Source: Turritopsis dohrnii
Lineage: Eukaryota; Cnidaria; Hydrozoa; Anthoathecata; Oceaniidae
Reading direction: 5' to 3'
Length of the DNA stretch: 64,000 bases
Assembly: GCA_027922465.2 (NCBI GenBank)
Contig: BQMF02000651.1
Location: forward strand, 1 to 64,000
In this document: positions 1 to 11,928 of the stretch, one piece after another
Layout: each line of letters starts with the position of its first letter
Position numbering within the stretch: position 1 is the stretch's first letter
The notes under the pieces: generated by a model
Told to the model about the DNA's origin: nothing
Databases searched by the model: none
What the model saw: only the letters and a program-made list of their open reading frames with translations
Program-made: the position numbers and the translations under genes

Positions 1-3000
1 GACTAACAGTCTTGCAAGAGTAAATCCACGCGACGGACACAGTGAAGTATCAGGACGCATATCGTAGACACTAATTGAGTTTGAATATCACTTAGTTTAA
101 AACAACGTGTCATTGGGTAGACAGTATAAAACGACGTATCATTTCGTGGACACAGTTCTGACCATGAGTCTTACATGAGTAAAAGACAGGTAACGAACAC
201 AGTGAAATTAAATGACACATATGATAGACAGTCCTTGAGTTGAAATTTTCCTGTAGTGCAAAACAAAATATTATTATTTTGTGGACGCCGCTCAGAATTA
301 GAGTCTCACAAGAGTAAATCTATGCGACAGACACAGTGAAATTTCTTTATACACATAGTAGACACGTTTTGAGTTGAAATTTTCACGTAGTATAAAACAA
401 AATATCATTTCGAGGACACTGTTTTGTGCATGGGTCTTACAAGAGTAAACCCATGCGACTGACACAGTGAAGTTTCATGACATATATGGTAGACACTGCT
501 TGAGTTTGAATATCACATAGTTTAAGACAACATATCATTCGGTAGACAGTATAACTCGACGTATCATTTCGTGGACACAGTTCTGACCATGAGTATTACA
601 TGAGTAAAAGACAGGTAACGAACACAGTGAAATTTAATGACACATATGATAGACATTGCTTGAGTTTAAATTTTCATTTAAATTACATGAGTAAAAGACA
701 GGTAACGAACACAGTGAAATTTAATGACACATATGATAGACAGTGCTTGAGTTTAAATTTTCGTGTAGTGCAAAACAAAATATTATTTCGTGGACGCCGC
801 TCAGAATTAGAGTCTCACAAGAGTAAATCTATGCGACAGACACAGTGAAATTCCTTGATACACATAGTAGACACGTTTTGAGTATAAATTTTCACGTAGT
901 ATAAAACAAAATATCATTTCGATGACACTGTTCTGTGCATGAGTCTTACAAGAGTAAAGCCATGCGACTGACAGAGTGAAGTTTCATGACACATATGGTA
1001 GACACTGCTTGAGTTTGAATATCACATAGTTTAAGACAACGTATCATTGGGTAGACAGTATAAATCGACGTATCATTTCGTGGACACAGTTCTGACCGTA
1101 AGTATTACATGAGTAAAAGACAGGTAACGAACACAGTGAAAATTAATGACACTTATAATAGACAGTGCTTGGGTTTAAATTTTCGTGTAGTGCAAAACAA
1201 AATATTATTTCGTGGACGCCGCTCAGAATTAGAGTCTCACAAGAGTAAATCTATGCGACAGACACAATGAAATTTCTTGATAGTAGACACGTTCTGAGTT
1301 GAAATTTTAATGTAGTTCAAAGCAAAAAATCATTTCGTGGACACAGTTCAGGCCAGATGTCTTACAAGGGTAAACCCATGCGACGGACACAGTGAAGTTT
1401 CATGACACATTATTAAGACAGTCCTTGAGTTTAAATTTTCACGTAGTGCAAAACAAAATATTATTTCGTGGACCCAGCTGTGACTAAGAGTCTTGCAAGA
1501 GTAAACCCATGCGACGGTCGGAGTGCAGTTTCATGACACATATGGTTGACACTGTTTGAGTTTGAATATCACATAGTTTAAAACAACGTATCATTGGGTA
1601 GACGGTTTGAAACAACGCATCATTTGGTGGACTTTATAAAACAACATATCATTTTGTGGACACATTTCTGAACATGAAAATTATAAAAGTAAACTCATGC
1701 GTCGGACACAGTGAAATTTCATGACACATATTATAGACAGTCCTTGAGTTTAAATTTTCACGTAGTTTAAAATAAAATATTATTTCGTGGACGCCGCTCA
1801 GAATTAGAGTCTCACAAGAGTAAATCTATGGGACAGACACAGTGAAATTTCTTGATACACCTAGTAGACACGTTCTGGGTTGAAATTTTAATGTAGTTCA
1901 AAGCGAAAAATCATTTCGAGGACACAGTTCAGGCCAGATGTCTTACAAGGGTAAACCCATGCGACGGACACAGTGAAGTTTCATGACACATTATTAAGAC
2001 AGTCCTTGAGTTTAAAGTTTCACGTAGTGCAAAACAAAATATTATTTCGTGGACCCAGCTGTGACTAAGAGTCTTGCAAGAGTAAACCCATGCGACGGTC
2101 AAAGTGCAGTTTCATGACACATATGGTTGACACTGTTTGTGTTTGAATATCACATAGTTTAAAACAACGTATCATTGGGTAGACGGTTTGAAACAACGCA
2201 TCATTTGGTGGACTTTATAAAAGAACATATCATTTTGTGGACACATTTCTGAACATGAAAATTATAAAAGTAAACTCATGCGTCGGACACAGTGAAATTT
2301 CATGACACATATTATAGACAGTCCTTGAGTTTAAATTTTCGCGTAGTGCAAAATAAAATATTATTTCGTGGACGCAGCTGTGACTAAAAGTCTTGCAAGA
2401 GTAAATCCATGCGACGGACACAGTGAAGTATCAGGACGCATATCGTAGACACTAATTGAGTTTGAATATCACTTAGTTTAAAACAACGTGTCATTGGGTA
2501 GGCAGTATAAAACGACGTATCATTTCGTGGACATAGTTCTGACCATGAGTCTTACATGAGTAAAAGACAGGTAACGAACACAGTGAAATTTAATGACAGA
2601 TATGATAGACAGTCCTTGAGTTGAAATTTTCATGTAGTGCAAAACAAAATATTATTTCGTGGACGCCGCTAAGACTAACAGTCTCACAAGAGTAAATCTA
2701 TGCGACGGACACAGTGAAATTTTTTGATACACATAGTAGACACGGCTTGAGTTGAAATTTTCACGTAGCATAAAACAACATATCATTTCGTGGACACAGT
2801 TCCGGCCAGGAGTCTTAAAAGAGTAAAGCCATGCGACGGACACAGTGAAGTTTCATGACACATATGGTAGACACTGTTTGAGTTTGAATATCACATAGTT
2901 TAAGACATCGTATCATTGGGTAGACAGTATAAAACGACGTATCATTTCGTCGACACAGTTCTGACCATGAGTCTTACATGAGTAAAAGACAGGTAACGAA

Positions 3001-6000
3001 CACCGTGAAATTTAATGACAGATATGATAGACAGTCCTTGAGTTGAAATTTTCATGTAGTGCAAAAGAAAATATTATTTCGTGGATGCCGCTCAGACTAA
3101 GACTCTCACAAGAGTAAATCTATGCGACAGACAGAGTGAAATTTCTTGATAGTAGACACGTTCTGAGTTGAAATTTTAATGTAGTTCAAAGCAAAAAATC
3201 ATTTCGTGGACACAGTTCAGGCCAGATGTCTTACAAGGGTAAACCCATACGACGGACACAGTGAAGTTTGATGACACATTATTTAGACAGTCCTTGAGTT
3301 TAAATTTTCACGTAGTGCAAAACAAAATATTATTTCGTGGACCCAGCTGTGACTAAGAGTCTTGCAAGAGTAAACCCATGCGACGGACAGAGTTAAGTTT
3401 CATGACACATATGGTTGACACTGTTTGAGTTTGAATATCACATAGTTTAAAACAACGTATCATTGGGTAGACGGTATGAAACAACGCATCATTTGGCGGA
3501 CTTTATAAAACAACATATCATTTCGTGGACACATTTCTGAACATGAAACTTACAAAAGTAAACTCATGCGTCGGACACAGTGAAATTTCATGACACATAT
3601 TATAGACAGTCCTTGAGTTTAAATTTTCACGTAGTGCAAAATAAAATATTATTTCGTGGACGCCGCTCAGAATTAGAGTCTCACAAGAGTAAATCTATGG
3701 GACAGACACAGTGAAATTTCTTGATACACCTAGTAGACACGTTCTGAGTTGAAATTTTAATGTAGTTCAAAGCAAAAAATCATTTCGAGGACACAGTTCA
3801 GGCCAGATGTCTTACAAGGGTAAACCCATGCGACGGACACAGTGAAGTTTCATGACACATTATTAAGACAGTCCTTGAGTTTAAATTTTCACGTAGTGCA
3901 AAACAAAATATTATTTCGTGGACCCAGCTGTGACTAAGAGTCTTGCAAGAGTAAACCCATGCGACGGTCGGAGTGCAGTTTCATGACACATATGGTTGAC
4001 ACTGTTTGAGTTTGAATATCACATAGTTTAAAACAACGTATCATTGGGTAGACGGTTTGAAACAACGCATCATTTGGTGGACTTTATAAAACAACATATC
4101 ATTTTGTGGACACATTTCTGAACATGAAAATTATAAAAGTAAACTCATGCGTCGGACACAGTGAAATTTCATGACACATATTATAGACAGTCCTTGAGTT
4201 TAAATTTTCACGTAGTTTAAAATAAAATATTATTTCGTGGACGCCGCTCAGAATTAGAGTCTCACAAGAGTAAATCTATGGGACAGACACAGTGAAATTT
4301 CTTGATACACCTAGTAGACACGTTCTGGGTTGAAATTTTAATGTAGTTCAAAGCAAAAAATCATTTCGAGGACACAGTTCAGGCCAGATGTCTTACAAGG
4401 GTAAACCCATGCGACGGACACAGTGAAGTTTCATGACACATTATTAAGACAGTCCTTGAGTTTAAATTTTCACGTAGTGCAAAACAAAATATTATTTCGT
4501 GGACCCAGCTGTGACTAAGAGTCTTGCAAGAGTAAACCCATGCGACGGTCAGAGTGCAGTTTCATGACACATATGGTTGACACTGTTTGAGTTTGAATAT
4601 CACATAGTTTAAAACAACGTATCATTGGGTAGACGGTTTGAAACAACGCATCATTTGGTGGACTTTATAAAACAACATATCATTTTGTGGACACATTTCT
4701 GAACATGAAAATTATAAAAGTAAACTCATGCGTCGGACACAGTGAAATTTCATGACACATATTATAGACAGTCCTTGAGTTTAAATTTTCGCGTAGTGCA
4801 AAATAAAATATTATTTCGTGGACGCAGCTGTGACTAAAAGTCTTGCAAGAGTAAATCCATGCGACGGACACAGTGAAGTATCAGGACGCATATCGTAGAC
4901 ACTAATTGAGTTTGAATATCACTTAGTTTAAAACAACGTTTCATTGGGTAGACAGTATAAAACGACGTATCATTTCGTGGACATAGTTCTCACCATGAGT
5001 CTTACATGAGTAAAAGACAGGTAACGAACACAGTGAAATTTAATGACAGATATGATAGACAGTCCTTGAGTTGAAATTTTCATGTAGTGCAAAACAAAAT
5101 ATTATTTCGTGGACGCCGCTAAGACTAACAGTCTCACAAGAGTAAATCTATGCGACGGACACAGTGAAATTTTTTGATACACATAGTAGACACGGCTTGA
5201 GTTGAAATTTTCACGTAGCATAAAACAACATATCATTTCGTGGACACAGTTCCGGCCAGGAGTCTTAAAAGAGTAAAGCCATGCGACGGACACAGTGAAG
5301 TTTCATGACAGATATGGTAGACACTGTTTGAGTTTCAATATCACATAGTTTAATACATCGTATCATTGGGTAGACAGTATAAAACGACGTATCATTTCGT
5401 CGACACAGTTCTGACCATGAGTCTTACATGAGTAAAAGACAGGTAACGAACACCGTGAAATTTAATGACAGATATGATAGACAGTCCTTGAGTTGAAATT
5501 TTCATGTAGTGCAAAAGAAAATATTATTTCGTGGATGCCGCTCAGACTAAGACTCTCACAAGAGTAAATCTATGCGACAGACAGAGTGAAATTTCTTGAT
5601 AGTAGACACGTTCTGAGTTGAAATTTTAATGTAGTTCAAAGCAAAAAATCATTTCGAGGACACAGTTCAGGCCAGATGTCTTACAAGGGTAAACCCATGC
5701 GACGGACACAGTGAAGTTTCATGACACATTATTTAGACAGTCCTTGAGTTTAAATTTTCACGTAGTGCAAAACAAAATATTATTTCGTGGTCCCAGCTGT
5801 GACTAAGAGTCTTGCAAGAGTAAACCCATGCGACGGACAGAGTGAAGTTTCATGACACATTATTTAGACAGTCCTTGAGTTTAAATTTTCACGTAGTGCA
5901 AAACAAAATATTATTTCGTGGACCCAGCTGTGACTAAGAGTCTTGCAAGAGTAAACCCATGCGACGGACAGAGTGAAGTTTCATGACACATATGGTTGAC

Positions 6001-6715
6001 ACTGTTTGAGTTTGAATATCACATAGTTTAAAACAACGTATCATTTGGTAGACGGTATGAAACAACGCATCATTTGGTGGACTTTATAAAACAACATATC
6101 ATTTCGTGGACACATTTCTGAACATGAAACTTACAAAAGTAAACTCATGCGTCGGACACAGTGAAATTTCATGACACATATTATAGACAGTCCTTGAGTT
6201 TAGATTTTCACGTAGTGCAAAATAAAATATTATTTCGTGGACGCAGCTGTGACTAGGAGTCTTGCAAGAGTAAATCCATGCGACGGACACAGTGAAATTT
6301 CAGGACACATAGTAGACACGGCTTAAATTGAAATTTTCACGTAGTATAATACAAAAAATCATTTCGTGGACGGAGTTCTGGCCAGGAGTCTTGCAAGAGT
6401 AAACCCATACGACGGACACTGTGAAGTTTCATGACACATATGGTAGACACTGTTTGAGTTTGAATATCACATAGTTTAAAACAAGGTATCATTGGGTAGA
6501 CAGTATGAAACAACGCATCATTTCATGTTCTGACTGTCCGTTTTCAAGGGCGAACCCACACGGAGACAATAAAATTTCATGACGCATATGGGAGACACTG
6601 TTTGAGATAGAACTTCACATAGTTTAAAACAAAGTATCATTGCATAGACGGTATAAAACAACGCAGCATTTTGTGGACACAGTTCTGTTCGTGAGTCTTA
6701 CAAGATAGTTTGTTA
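1..6715. repeat. Tandem satellite, alternating ~130/160-bp monomers
   Basis: The whole stretch consists of diverged head-to-tail copies of one unit. Each carries recurring anchors: a GAGTAAA followed by CATGCGAC, GACACAGTGAA, TCATGACACATAT, then ATCATTTCGTGGACAC. Successive GAGTAAA anchors lie alternately about 130 and 160 bases apart (for example near 311, 442, 602 and near 821, 952, 1110). Small open frames exist but recur with the repeat period, so they are by-products. The array begins before the window and decays after about 6500. No transcription signal or inverted ends are seen. It may be an intergenic or pericentromeric satellite. Confidence 0.93.
1281..6180. repeat. 2.45-kb higher-order duplication inside the satellite
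   Basis: A block starting near 1281 recurs at an offset of 2450 bases with only scattered substitutions. The segments around 2230-2421 and 4680-4871 match, as do 2652-2843 and 5102-5293. Alignment at this offset holds to about 3360/5810. There the second copy has an extra monomer of roughly 120 bases, and it then resumes at a larger offset. Copies are far closer to each other than neighbouring monomers are, so a multi-monomer block was duplicated recently, probably by unequal exchange. Confidence 0.85.
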
Positions 6716-7055
6716 CTTAATTTGAGAAATTTGTTAAATGGTTAAATTGGTTGAAATTTGTTGTTCTAACTATAAAAATATTAACTTCAGAGCGACAAAA
6801 TTTTACTAAGAAAGAAATTCTTTGTCACTAAATTGATACTCTCTGCGATGAAGAGTTCTGCCATCAAAACCTTAGCTCCGTTTACATATTTGTTGGTGAT
6901 AATTATATTCATTAAAATATAAGATACTCGTCTCTTTGATTACATGAGGGATATCATAACGCTAATAGCAATTCAATTTATTTCAAATTTTATGAAATAA
7001 AAAGATGCAAATCACGTACACTTTATTACTGCAACCATAGTGCAACATTTTAGTT
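6716..7055. other. Unassigned AT-rich spacer
   Basis: This lies between the end of the satellite and the LINE leader. It is AT-rich with no open frame, inverted repeat or splice pattern that I can support. It may include the LINE 5' untranslated region. Confidence 0.5.
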
Positions 7056-7062
7056 AATTTTA

Positions 7063-7092
7063 AGTGGTGATGTAGAACTTAATCCTGGCCGA
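7063..7092 (+). other. 2A-like ribosome-skipping motif
   Basis: In frame 1 the sequence reads LSGDVELNPGR. The 2A consensus is (D/G)(V/I)ExNPGP, and such motifs are known at the start of LINE proteins in several invertebrates. The final proline is replaced by arginine here, which should abolish skipping. The motif lies immediately before the zinc finger but in a different frame from it, so at least one frameshift separates them. Confidence 0.7.
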
Positions 7093-7106
7093 ACTCTCCA
7101 TCGTAA

Positions 7107-7373
7107 GTGCAACAGTTTAGTGACAGCCAGAGCAAACCAAAACAAAAACGAGAGACACCTAAATGTACAGTGTGTTGGAAAGGCGTCGGCAGTAACAGAA
7201 AACGTTTAATATGCCCAAGTTGCTTTTGCCTCACCCATGTGTCATGTTCTTCAATCCCTATGAAGCAACAAACAAAAATTCGAGCGACAAACCCGGTTCA
7301 ACAGCTATGCGACTCTTGTATCTTGCAGAAGATGCCCTTTCATATATGCGAAAATATAACATCTAAATACTAA
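7107..7373 (+). pseudogene. LINE N-terminal PHD-like zinc finger
   Basis: The frame contains a C4HC3 pattern: CTVC, then C-x2-C in CPSC, H-x2-C in HVSC and C-x2-C in CDSC. This is the PHD-type finger found at the N-terminus of many CR1-type LINE proteins. The frame opens at a GTG rather than a plausible start, because the true N-terminus lies in another frame with the 2A-like motif. It stops at 7373 before the endonuclease. It is part of a decayed retrotransposon, not a host gene. Confidence 0.75.
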
Positions 7374-7384
7374 ACAAGCATCGT

Positions 7385-8029
7385 AACCATACCTCAATAG
7401 CACACTTAAATGCTCAAAGTCTATTATCAACGTTCGTCGAATATTGTGTAATGATGGAAAAATATAGATTTGATGTAGTCTGTGTTACATAAACATGGTT
7501 CACTGACAGCGTCGAACTAGACAATTACGTTCAAGTTCCAAGATATGAGTTGGTAAAAAATAATCTGTCAAAGTGTGAAGGCGGTGATGTAGCAATATAC
7601 ATTCAAGAGCATTTAGAATTCAAAACCCGAACTGATATAATTAACCTTGACGCAACTATAGAGCATACACGGTTTGAGGTTAAAGGAAAAAATAAAAATT
7701 CCTCCTTTCTAGTAGGGTGTGTTTATCAACCTAGTTCTGTTGAATCTGTGAAAAGGGACTGGTGTGAAAAGTTAGATAATTTACTCAGTCAAAAATACAT
7801 CAAGTGGGACGGTATAATTATCTTAACAGGAGACTTCAATATTGATTTTTTGAATAGTGGCTCAGTCACAAAATACAAATACATGAATATTCTCAAAGCG
7901 TTTCAGCTAAAACAACATATTACTGAACCAACAAGGAAAGGTAAAATGCTAATCGATCACATATCCTCCAACATTGCCACAGATACTGCCAATGTTATAC
8001 CAGAATTATACCGAATTTTAAGCGAATAA
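7385..8029 (+). pseudogene. LINE APE-type endonuclease fragment
   Basis: The open part (7550-8029) contains GGDVAIYI, GCVYQP, TGDFNIDF and LIDHISSN, the core motifs of LINE apurinic endonucleases. Upstream in the same reading, the usual ETW motif appears as stop-T-W near 7490 (VCVT, TAA, TWF). The metal-binding glutamate codon has thus become a stop, most simply GAA to TAA. The protein would be inactive even without the downstream RT deletion. Confidence 0.8.
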
Positions 8030-8263
8030 AAGTCAAACCCAAAGAGTTGAATATTTTTCTACTATAGCATCCAAAAAACCCACGATAACACTGACAACGC
8101 AAATTACTTACAACATTTACCAGAACATAGAAATGATAATCAGTTTATCATACATCATTGCAGCGTATCAGAAGTACACAAGTTACTGATAAATCTTTCT
8201 ATATTCCCTAGCAGTAATAATCAAGATGAAAGAGTTAAAACTTGGTAAGTTCTAGGAATAAAG

Positions 8264-8642
8264 TTGCAAGAAAATTTGAAATGGAACGATCACATCAATG
8301 CCTTAGTTTCAGAAGGATATAGAACTTTAAGAACATTACGCAAAATCAAGAGGGTAACATCATATAATATTCGAAAAAATCTAGTTGAAAGTTTAATACT
8401 TTCTAAAATCGACTACCCAAATGTCATCTATAATAACATCACTTTGGTTCAACACTCCAGAATTCAACGTCTACAAAACTCCGCTGCTGGATATTCTTAT
8501 TGGTCGGTACGCCAAAATAAGTGATCTAATAACTCTAAAATGGTTGCCAAACAAAGAACGAGTTGAGCACACATTAGACAAAATGTCCTTTAAAGCTCTA
8601 AGCGATAATTCGTGGCCAGATTATCTGCCAGAATATTTGTAA
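8264..8642 (+). pseudogene. LINE reverse transcriptase C-terminal fragment
   Basis: The frame contains LKWNDHINALV, then SLILSKIDYPNVIYNN and RIQRLQNSAA, the thumb region after the catalytic core of CR1/L2-type reverse transcriptases. It continues in a second overlapping frame (8421-8642) with WLPNKERVEHTLDKMSFKAL, showing a frameshift near 8480. The FADD-type catalytic core is absent. This is the 3' end of the element that starts at 7056. Confidence 0.75.
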
Positions 8643-9576
8643 GATAATTATAAATTTCTACCCTCTACTTTCGGTTTTGGAAGTATCAACTTTTGGAAGT
8701 TTCTTCGGTCACGCTGATAGTGTACCATTATGCGAACGGAGTACAAATGTAAAGTCGAACAATACCCGGCAGATGGACACATGGCGGAAATAATAAACTG
8801 AAAATAATAAACAAGGCGTCAGTTAATTATATAGATACATATAGATAGATTACCCCTTTCGTAGTGGCGGTTTATGTACCAATGAACATTATTGCTATTA
8901 AAAGCTGCAACGACGTTTTCTAGTGTATCCACGTTGAACTGGGTCTAATTCGGAAGGTTCCACGGTCGTTTTGTACAGATTTTTGGATTTAAGTGTGTAA
9001 ACCCATGGCTCCTTAGGCAAATTTTCTTCCAGCTCATTCATTGAAGTGTGTAAACCCGGGGGTTCTTAGACAAATTTTCTTCGCCTAAGATGAGCTTAGG
9101 AAACTAACCTATGTTGTCAACGCGCCTTTGAGAGAAGCCAATTTCGCGCAGTGATAAAAGTAGCTGTAAACTCAGGCTATCAAAAAAGGGAATTTTTAAC
9201 ATCATGGCGCGCGCCGTAAATCGGTCGCGGAATCGCGAGGGATTAGATTTGCGGGAATCTCTTCGCATCTTTTCCCATTGGTGTGGTTCTTGATGTTAGT
9301 TTCTGTTTTGATTATTTATGAAAAACATTACATAACTGATTTGGGGTTAGGCATTTGCCTAAGTTGATCAAGTTGGATCCGCCCCTGGGATTTTAATTTG
9401 GTGGTCTGCTATTTTCACATTAGTGTTAATTCGGCGGGAAATAAATTTGGCGGTTCAGGGTTATTCTTAAGTTTGACGAGAATTAAACGTGGCGGAGCTA
9501 CAACCGAAAGAAAAATGTTCGCCTGAATCATGAATTGAGAAGGGCTTTATTAAATCCAAACACCATTATAACAATA
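8643..9576. other. 5' flank of gene 1 with short local repeats and a CpG-rich patch
   Basis: There is no protein gene here. Two imperfect ~55-bp tandem copies lie at about 8990-9085, each with GTGTAAACCC and ACAAATTTTCTTC or GCAAATTTTCTTC. A CpG-rich patch at about 9203-9245 (GGCGCGCGCC) stands out from the AT-rich surroundings and could mark a promoter. At 9391-9500 a short module ending in TTTGGCGG or close variants recurs about four times. No TATA box could be placed with confidence. Confidence 0.5.
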
Positions 9577-9663
9577 ATGAATAAAAAGAGCTCCTTTACA
9601 TTCACTGATTCGGCTGTCCCAGAACCTGCGCCGGCCAAGAAAAAGAAGGAAAAGTGCTTGTAA
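9577..9663 (+). other. Short 28-codon ORF upstream of the kinase exon
   Basis: ATG at 9577 opens a 28-residue frame rich in lysine at its end (AKKKKEK), stopping at 9663. It sits 360 bases before the kinase exon. I tested possible donors near its end (9653 and 9659). Both leave a phase that does not match the kinase exon acceptor at 10022, so I cannot join it as exon 1. It may be an upstream ORF or chance. Confidence 0.25.
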
Positions 9664-10022
9664 TATATATCATTGCATCAAACAAAGAAGAAACAGGCAA
9701 CAAAAACAGTAAATAATCAGAAATATGTGACAAGTCATAGATTTTCTTAGCAGCCTATAATGTTATATATGTAGTTTGAATGTTTCATTTGGAAGCCATA
9801 ATTCTAAATCTGTGGTTTTCCCACATCCTTCAGGATTTGTGTATTCACACTATATCTTCTCATTGTCTATAGAGGAGTTTCTTAGTGACGTAATGTTTAT
9901 AAACACCAGTGTTCTTTGCTCGATAAGGTACAAGGTATAAAAGTGTAATTAACATTGGAAACTTGTCTATACATTATCAGAATAATGTCTGTAAATAATA
10001 ATTTTGTTTCCATTCTTCACAG
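9664..10022. other. AT-rich leader or intron before the kinase exon
   Basis: This stretch holds no protein gene. It ends with a pyrimidine-rich acceptor (TTCTTCACAG at 10013-10022), so its 3' end is probably an intron or the start of the first coding exon. Confidence 0.4.
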
Positions 10023-11042
10023 GCAATATGAACCAATCTATTGATGATATTGAGCAAGAGACAGCACACTTTGAAGTTCCAGCTATTCCATTGAATTTCT
10101 CAGACAAGATTGATGAGGGGTCATCCGCTAACATTTATCTTTATACGTTACGAAATAAACCAGCAGCAGTTAAAGTATTCAAGACTAACATTCTGAAAAA
10201 AAAGATAATAGAAATTGCTGCAAAATTGAGAACTCTTAGAAATGAAAATGTAGTACGGTTACGAGGCTACAGTATTAGACCATCTGCGATTTTCTTGGAG
10301 TACTGCTCCTTTAAATTGGGCGATGATGTCATAAATAACATGTCGCAACTTATATCAGCATTGAATTCAAGGAACACATTTGATTGGATTCGCCGTGTTG
10401 ATTATATTACGCAAGCTTTAACAGGTTTGAGATTCCTCCATGATAGTAACGTAGTTCATCAAGATTTCAAACCAGCGAACCTTCTTGTGGTTGGTGAATC
10501 CATAGATAGTTTAACTGTCAAAGTAACAGACTTTGACGATATGTTAACAATAAAACAGACTATAATGTCAACATCAACTATAACAAAATTAAAGGGAATG
10601 ACATTAGCATACACTGCACCTGAATTGTGTAGCTGCACTGTAGAAAAGGCTACAATTGAATCTGATGTCTATTCATTTGCTATAACTGCCTTTGAAATTT
10701 TAAGCTGCTCATCCTCTGCATGGCAAGGTGTAATACCTGTGCTGAGTGACACAATTCTCTTGAATGCTCTGAACCAGGGTAAAAGACCTTTAATTTGTAA
10801 AATTGAAGACAACTACCTGGAATCGAAGAAATATGTGGCAATGATTTGCAATTTGATTAAAAGGTGTTGGGTTGAAGATTTTGCAGCTCGACCTTCTACT
10901 GCACAGGTAAATTCGAATTTGGTCTGTTGTAACACCAATTATGGTTTCATTGTGATAGCTAAATAAAAGGTTCATATTATTATGATTTATATTTATGTAG
11001 ATATTGGAGGAGTTAAAGATGCTGACATTACAGCAAAGTCAG
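10023..11042 (+). CDS. Gene 1, kinase domain exons (10023-10906 and 11001-11042)
   Basis: This is a near-complete protein kinase domain of the RIP/TKL type. From the first in-frame ATG (10028) it shows a degenerate P-loop (DEGSSAN), the ATP-anchoring lysine in AAVKVFK, a catalytic loop HQDFKPANLL with HRD changed to HQD, DFD instead of DFG, TAPEL (APE) and SDVYSFAI. Aspartates, loop lysine and asparagine are kept, so activity is possible but altered. The exon ends CAG/GTAAAT at 10906. The next exon (11001-11042, 14 codons, phase 0) continues the last helix. Gene 2 has the same two-exon end to its kinase (63715 and 63566-63613). It is the first module of a chain leading to SET and recombinase exons; gene 1 is then interrupted by 28 kb of transposons. 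Confidence 0.82.
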
Positions 11043-11579
11043 GTACAAAAGTACTTAAAAGGGTTGCGTATCATAATAAAGCTTTTTTCACGTGCACGTA
11101 AAATTTTACATAGGCTCTTACGACTAGAACAATGTTCATTCATTCTCTTCTTAAGGATAAGTTTTCATAAGGTCTTACGGACGTTGTAAACCCTACGATG
11201 ATTTCTTAAAAACAAAAAATTCATATAAACATAATAAAGTTTAAAAAACTCAAAAATAACTTACAAAAGTGATATTAGTTATACTACACAGCACAAGGAA
11301 CATGCACATATTGAAAAAAGATCGCATTTATTCATGAAAAAAATGATTATTTTGATACCTACGTTTTCTCAAAGAAATGAATGTCTCAAGCTTAGTTTCC
11401 ATACGACTTTTGCAGTTGACTGTACAACGCTCCTGCTGAGTCATTTGCAGGGCAGTCGACTGCAATATGATTTCCATGCCATGTGACTGTATTTTATACG
11501 AAAGATTATTAAAGACGATACATTCACCAACTCTCTGTCAAACGATGCACTGAATACTGAAGCAGTGTGTCAAATCCAC
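11043..11579. other. Intron sequence before the DIRS element
   Basis: This AT-rich sequence after the donor at 11043 (GTACAA) shows no coding exon that I can support. A short patch, TGCAGTTGACTGT / GCAGTCGACTGCA at about 11411-11464, forms weak palindromes. The left end of the DIRS element may begin within the last ~60 bases. Confidence 0.4.
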
Positions 11580-11608
11580 TGAATCTTGTATTTTGTATTT
11601 TATGACGA

Positions 11609-11692
11609 TAAAATCTCCGCCAGATAAATACTGGAATATCCGCTATGACTGGCAAGAAATAAAGGTCATAACTCAAACCCACATCGACCTCT
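11609..11692 (+). repeat. DIRS left inverted terminal repeat
   Basis: The reverse complement of this segment is found at 15988-16084. It begins with TTTATGACGATAAAATC and includes CTGGAATATCCGCTATGACTGGCA. The match covers about 83 bases with one or two differences, close enough to suggest a young insertion. Confidence 0.85.
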
Positions 11693-11928
11693 ATTCGCTT
11701 TCTCGCAATCAAAACAGGATGTCTGAGGAAAAGTAAGTTGTGGTTTTTATCTATTATCATCCCACTAATCACCTTGGATATTTTGCTAAGTGTTGCATAA
11801 TCCTTTCTTTCATTACTTGATTGAAGGATATTTGCATAAATTGTGTTTGATCTTCCATCGTAACGCGTTGGGGAACACACTGTTCTAAAAAACCCTTGCA
11901 ACCATTACGTGGTTGAGAGAGGGCAGTT

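Larger units (their letters stand above)
7056..8642 (+). mobile_element. Decayed LINE with 2A-like leader, PHD finger and APE endonuclease
   Basis: The order is 2A-like motif (7063-7092), PHD-type zinc finger (7107-7373), apurinic-type endonuclease (about 7385-8029) and the C-terminal part of a reverse transcriptase (8264-8642). This is the layout of CR1/L2-type non-LTR elements of invertebrates. Between endonuclease and RT tail only about 230 bases remain, so the RT catalytic core is deleted. Stops and frame changes separate the parts. It is a dead copy upstream of gene 1. Confidence 0.85.

Noticed and set aside
1..6715. CRISPR-like array or protein genes in the repeat region
   Set aside because: Units are 130-160 bases with diverged, related interiors and no unique spacers, and the small frames recur with the repeat period.
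9577..9663. First coding exon of gene 1
   Set aside because: Tested donors leave phase 2, which does not fit the kinase exon acceptor at 10022.
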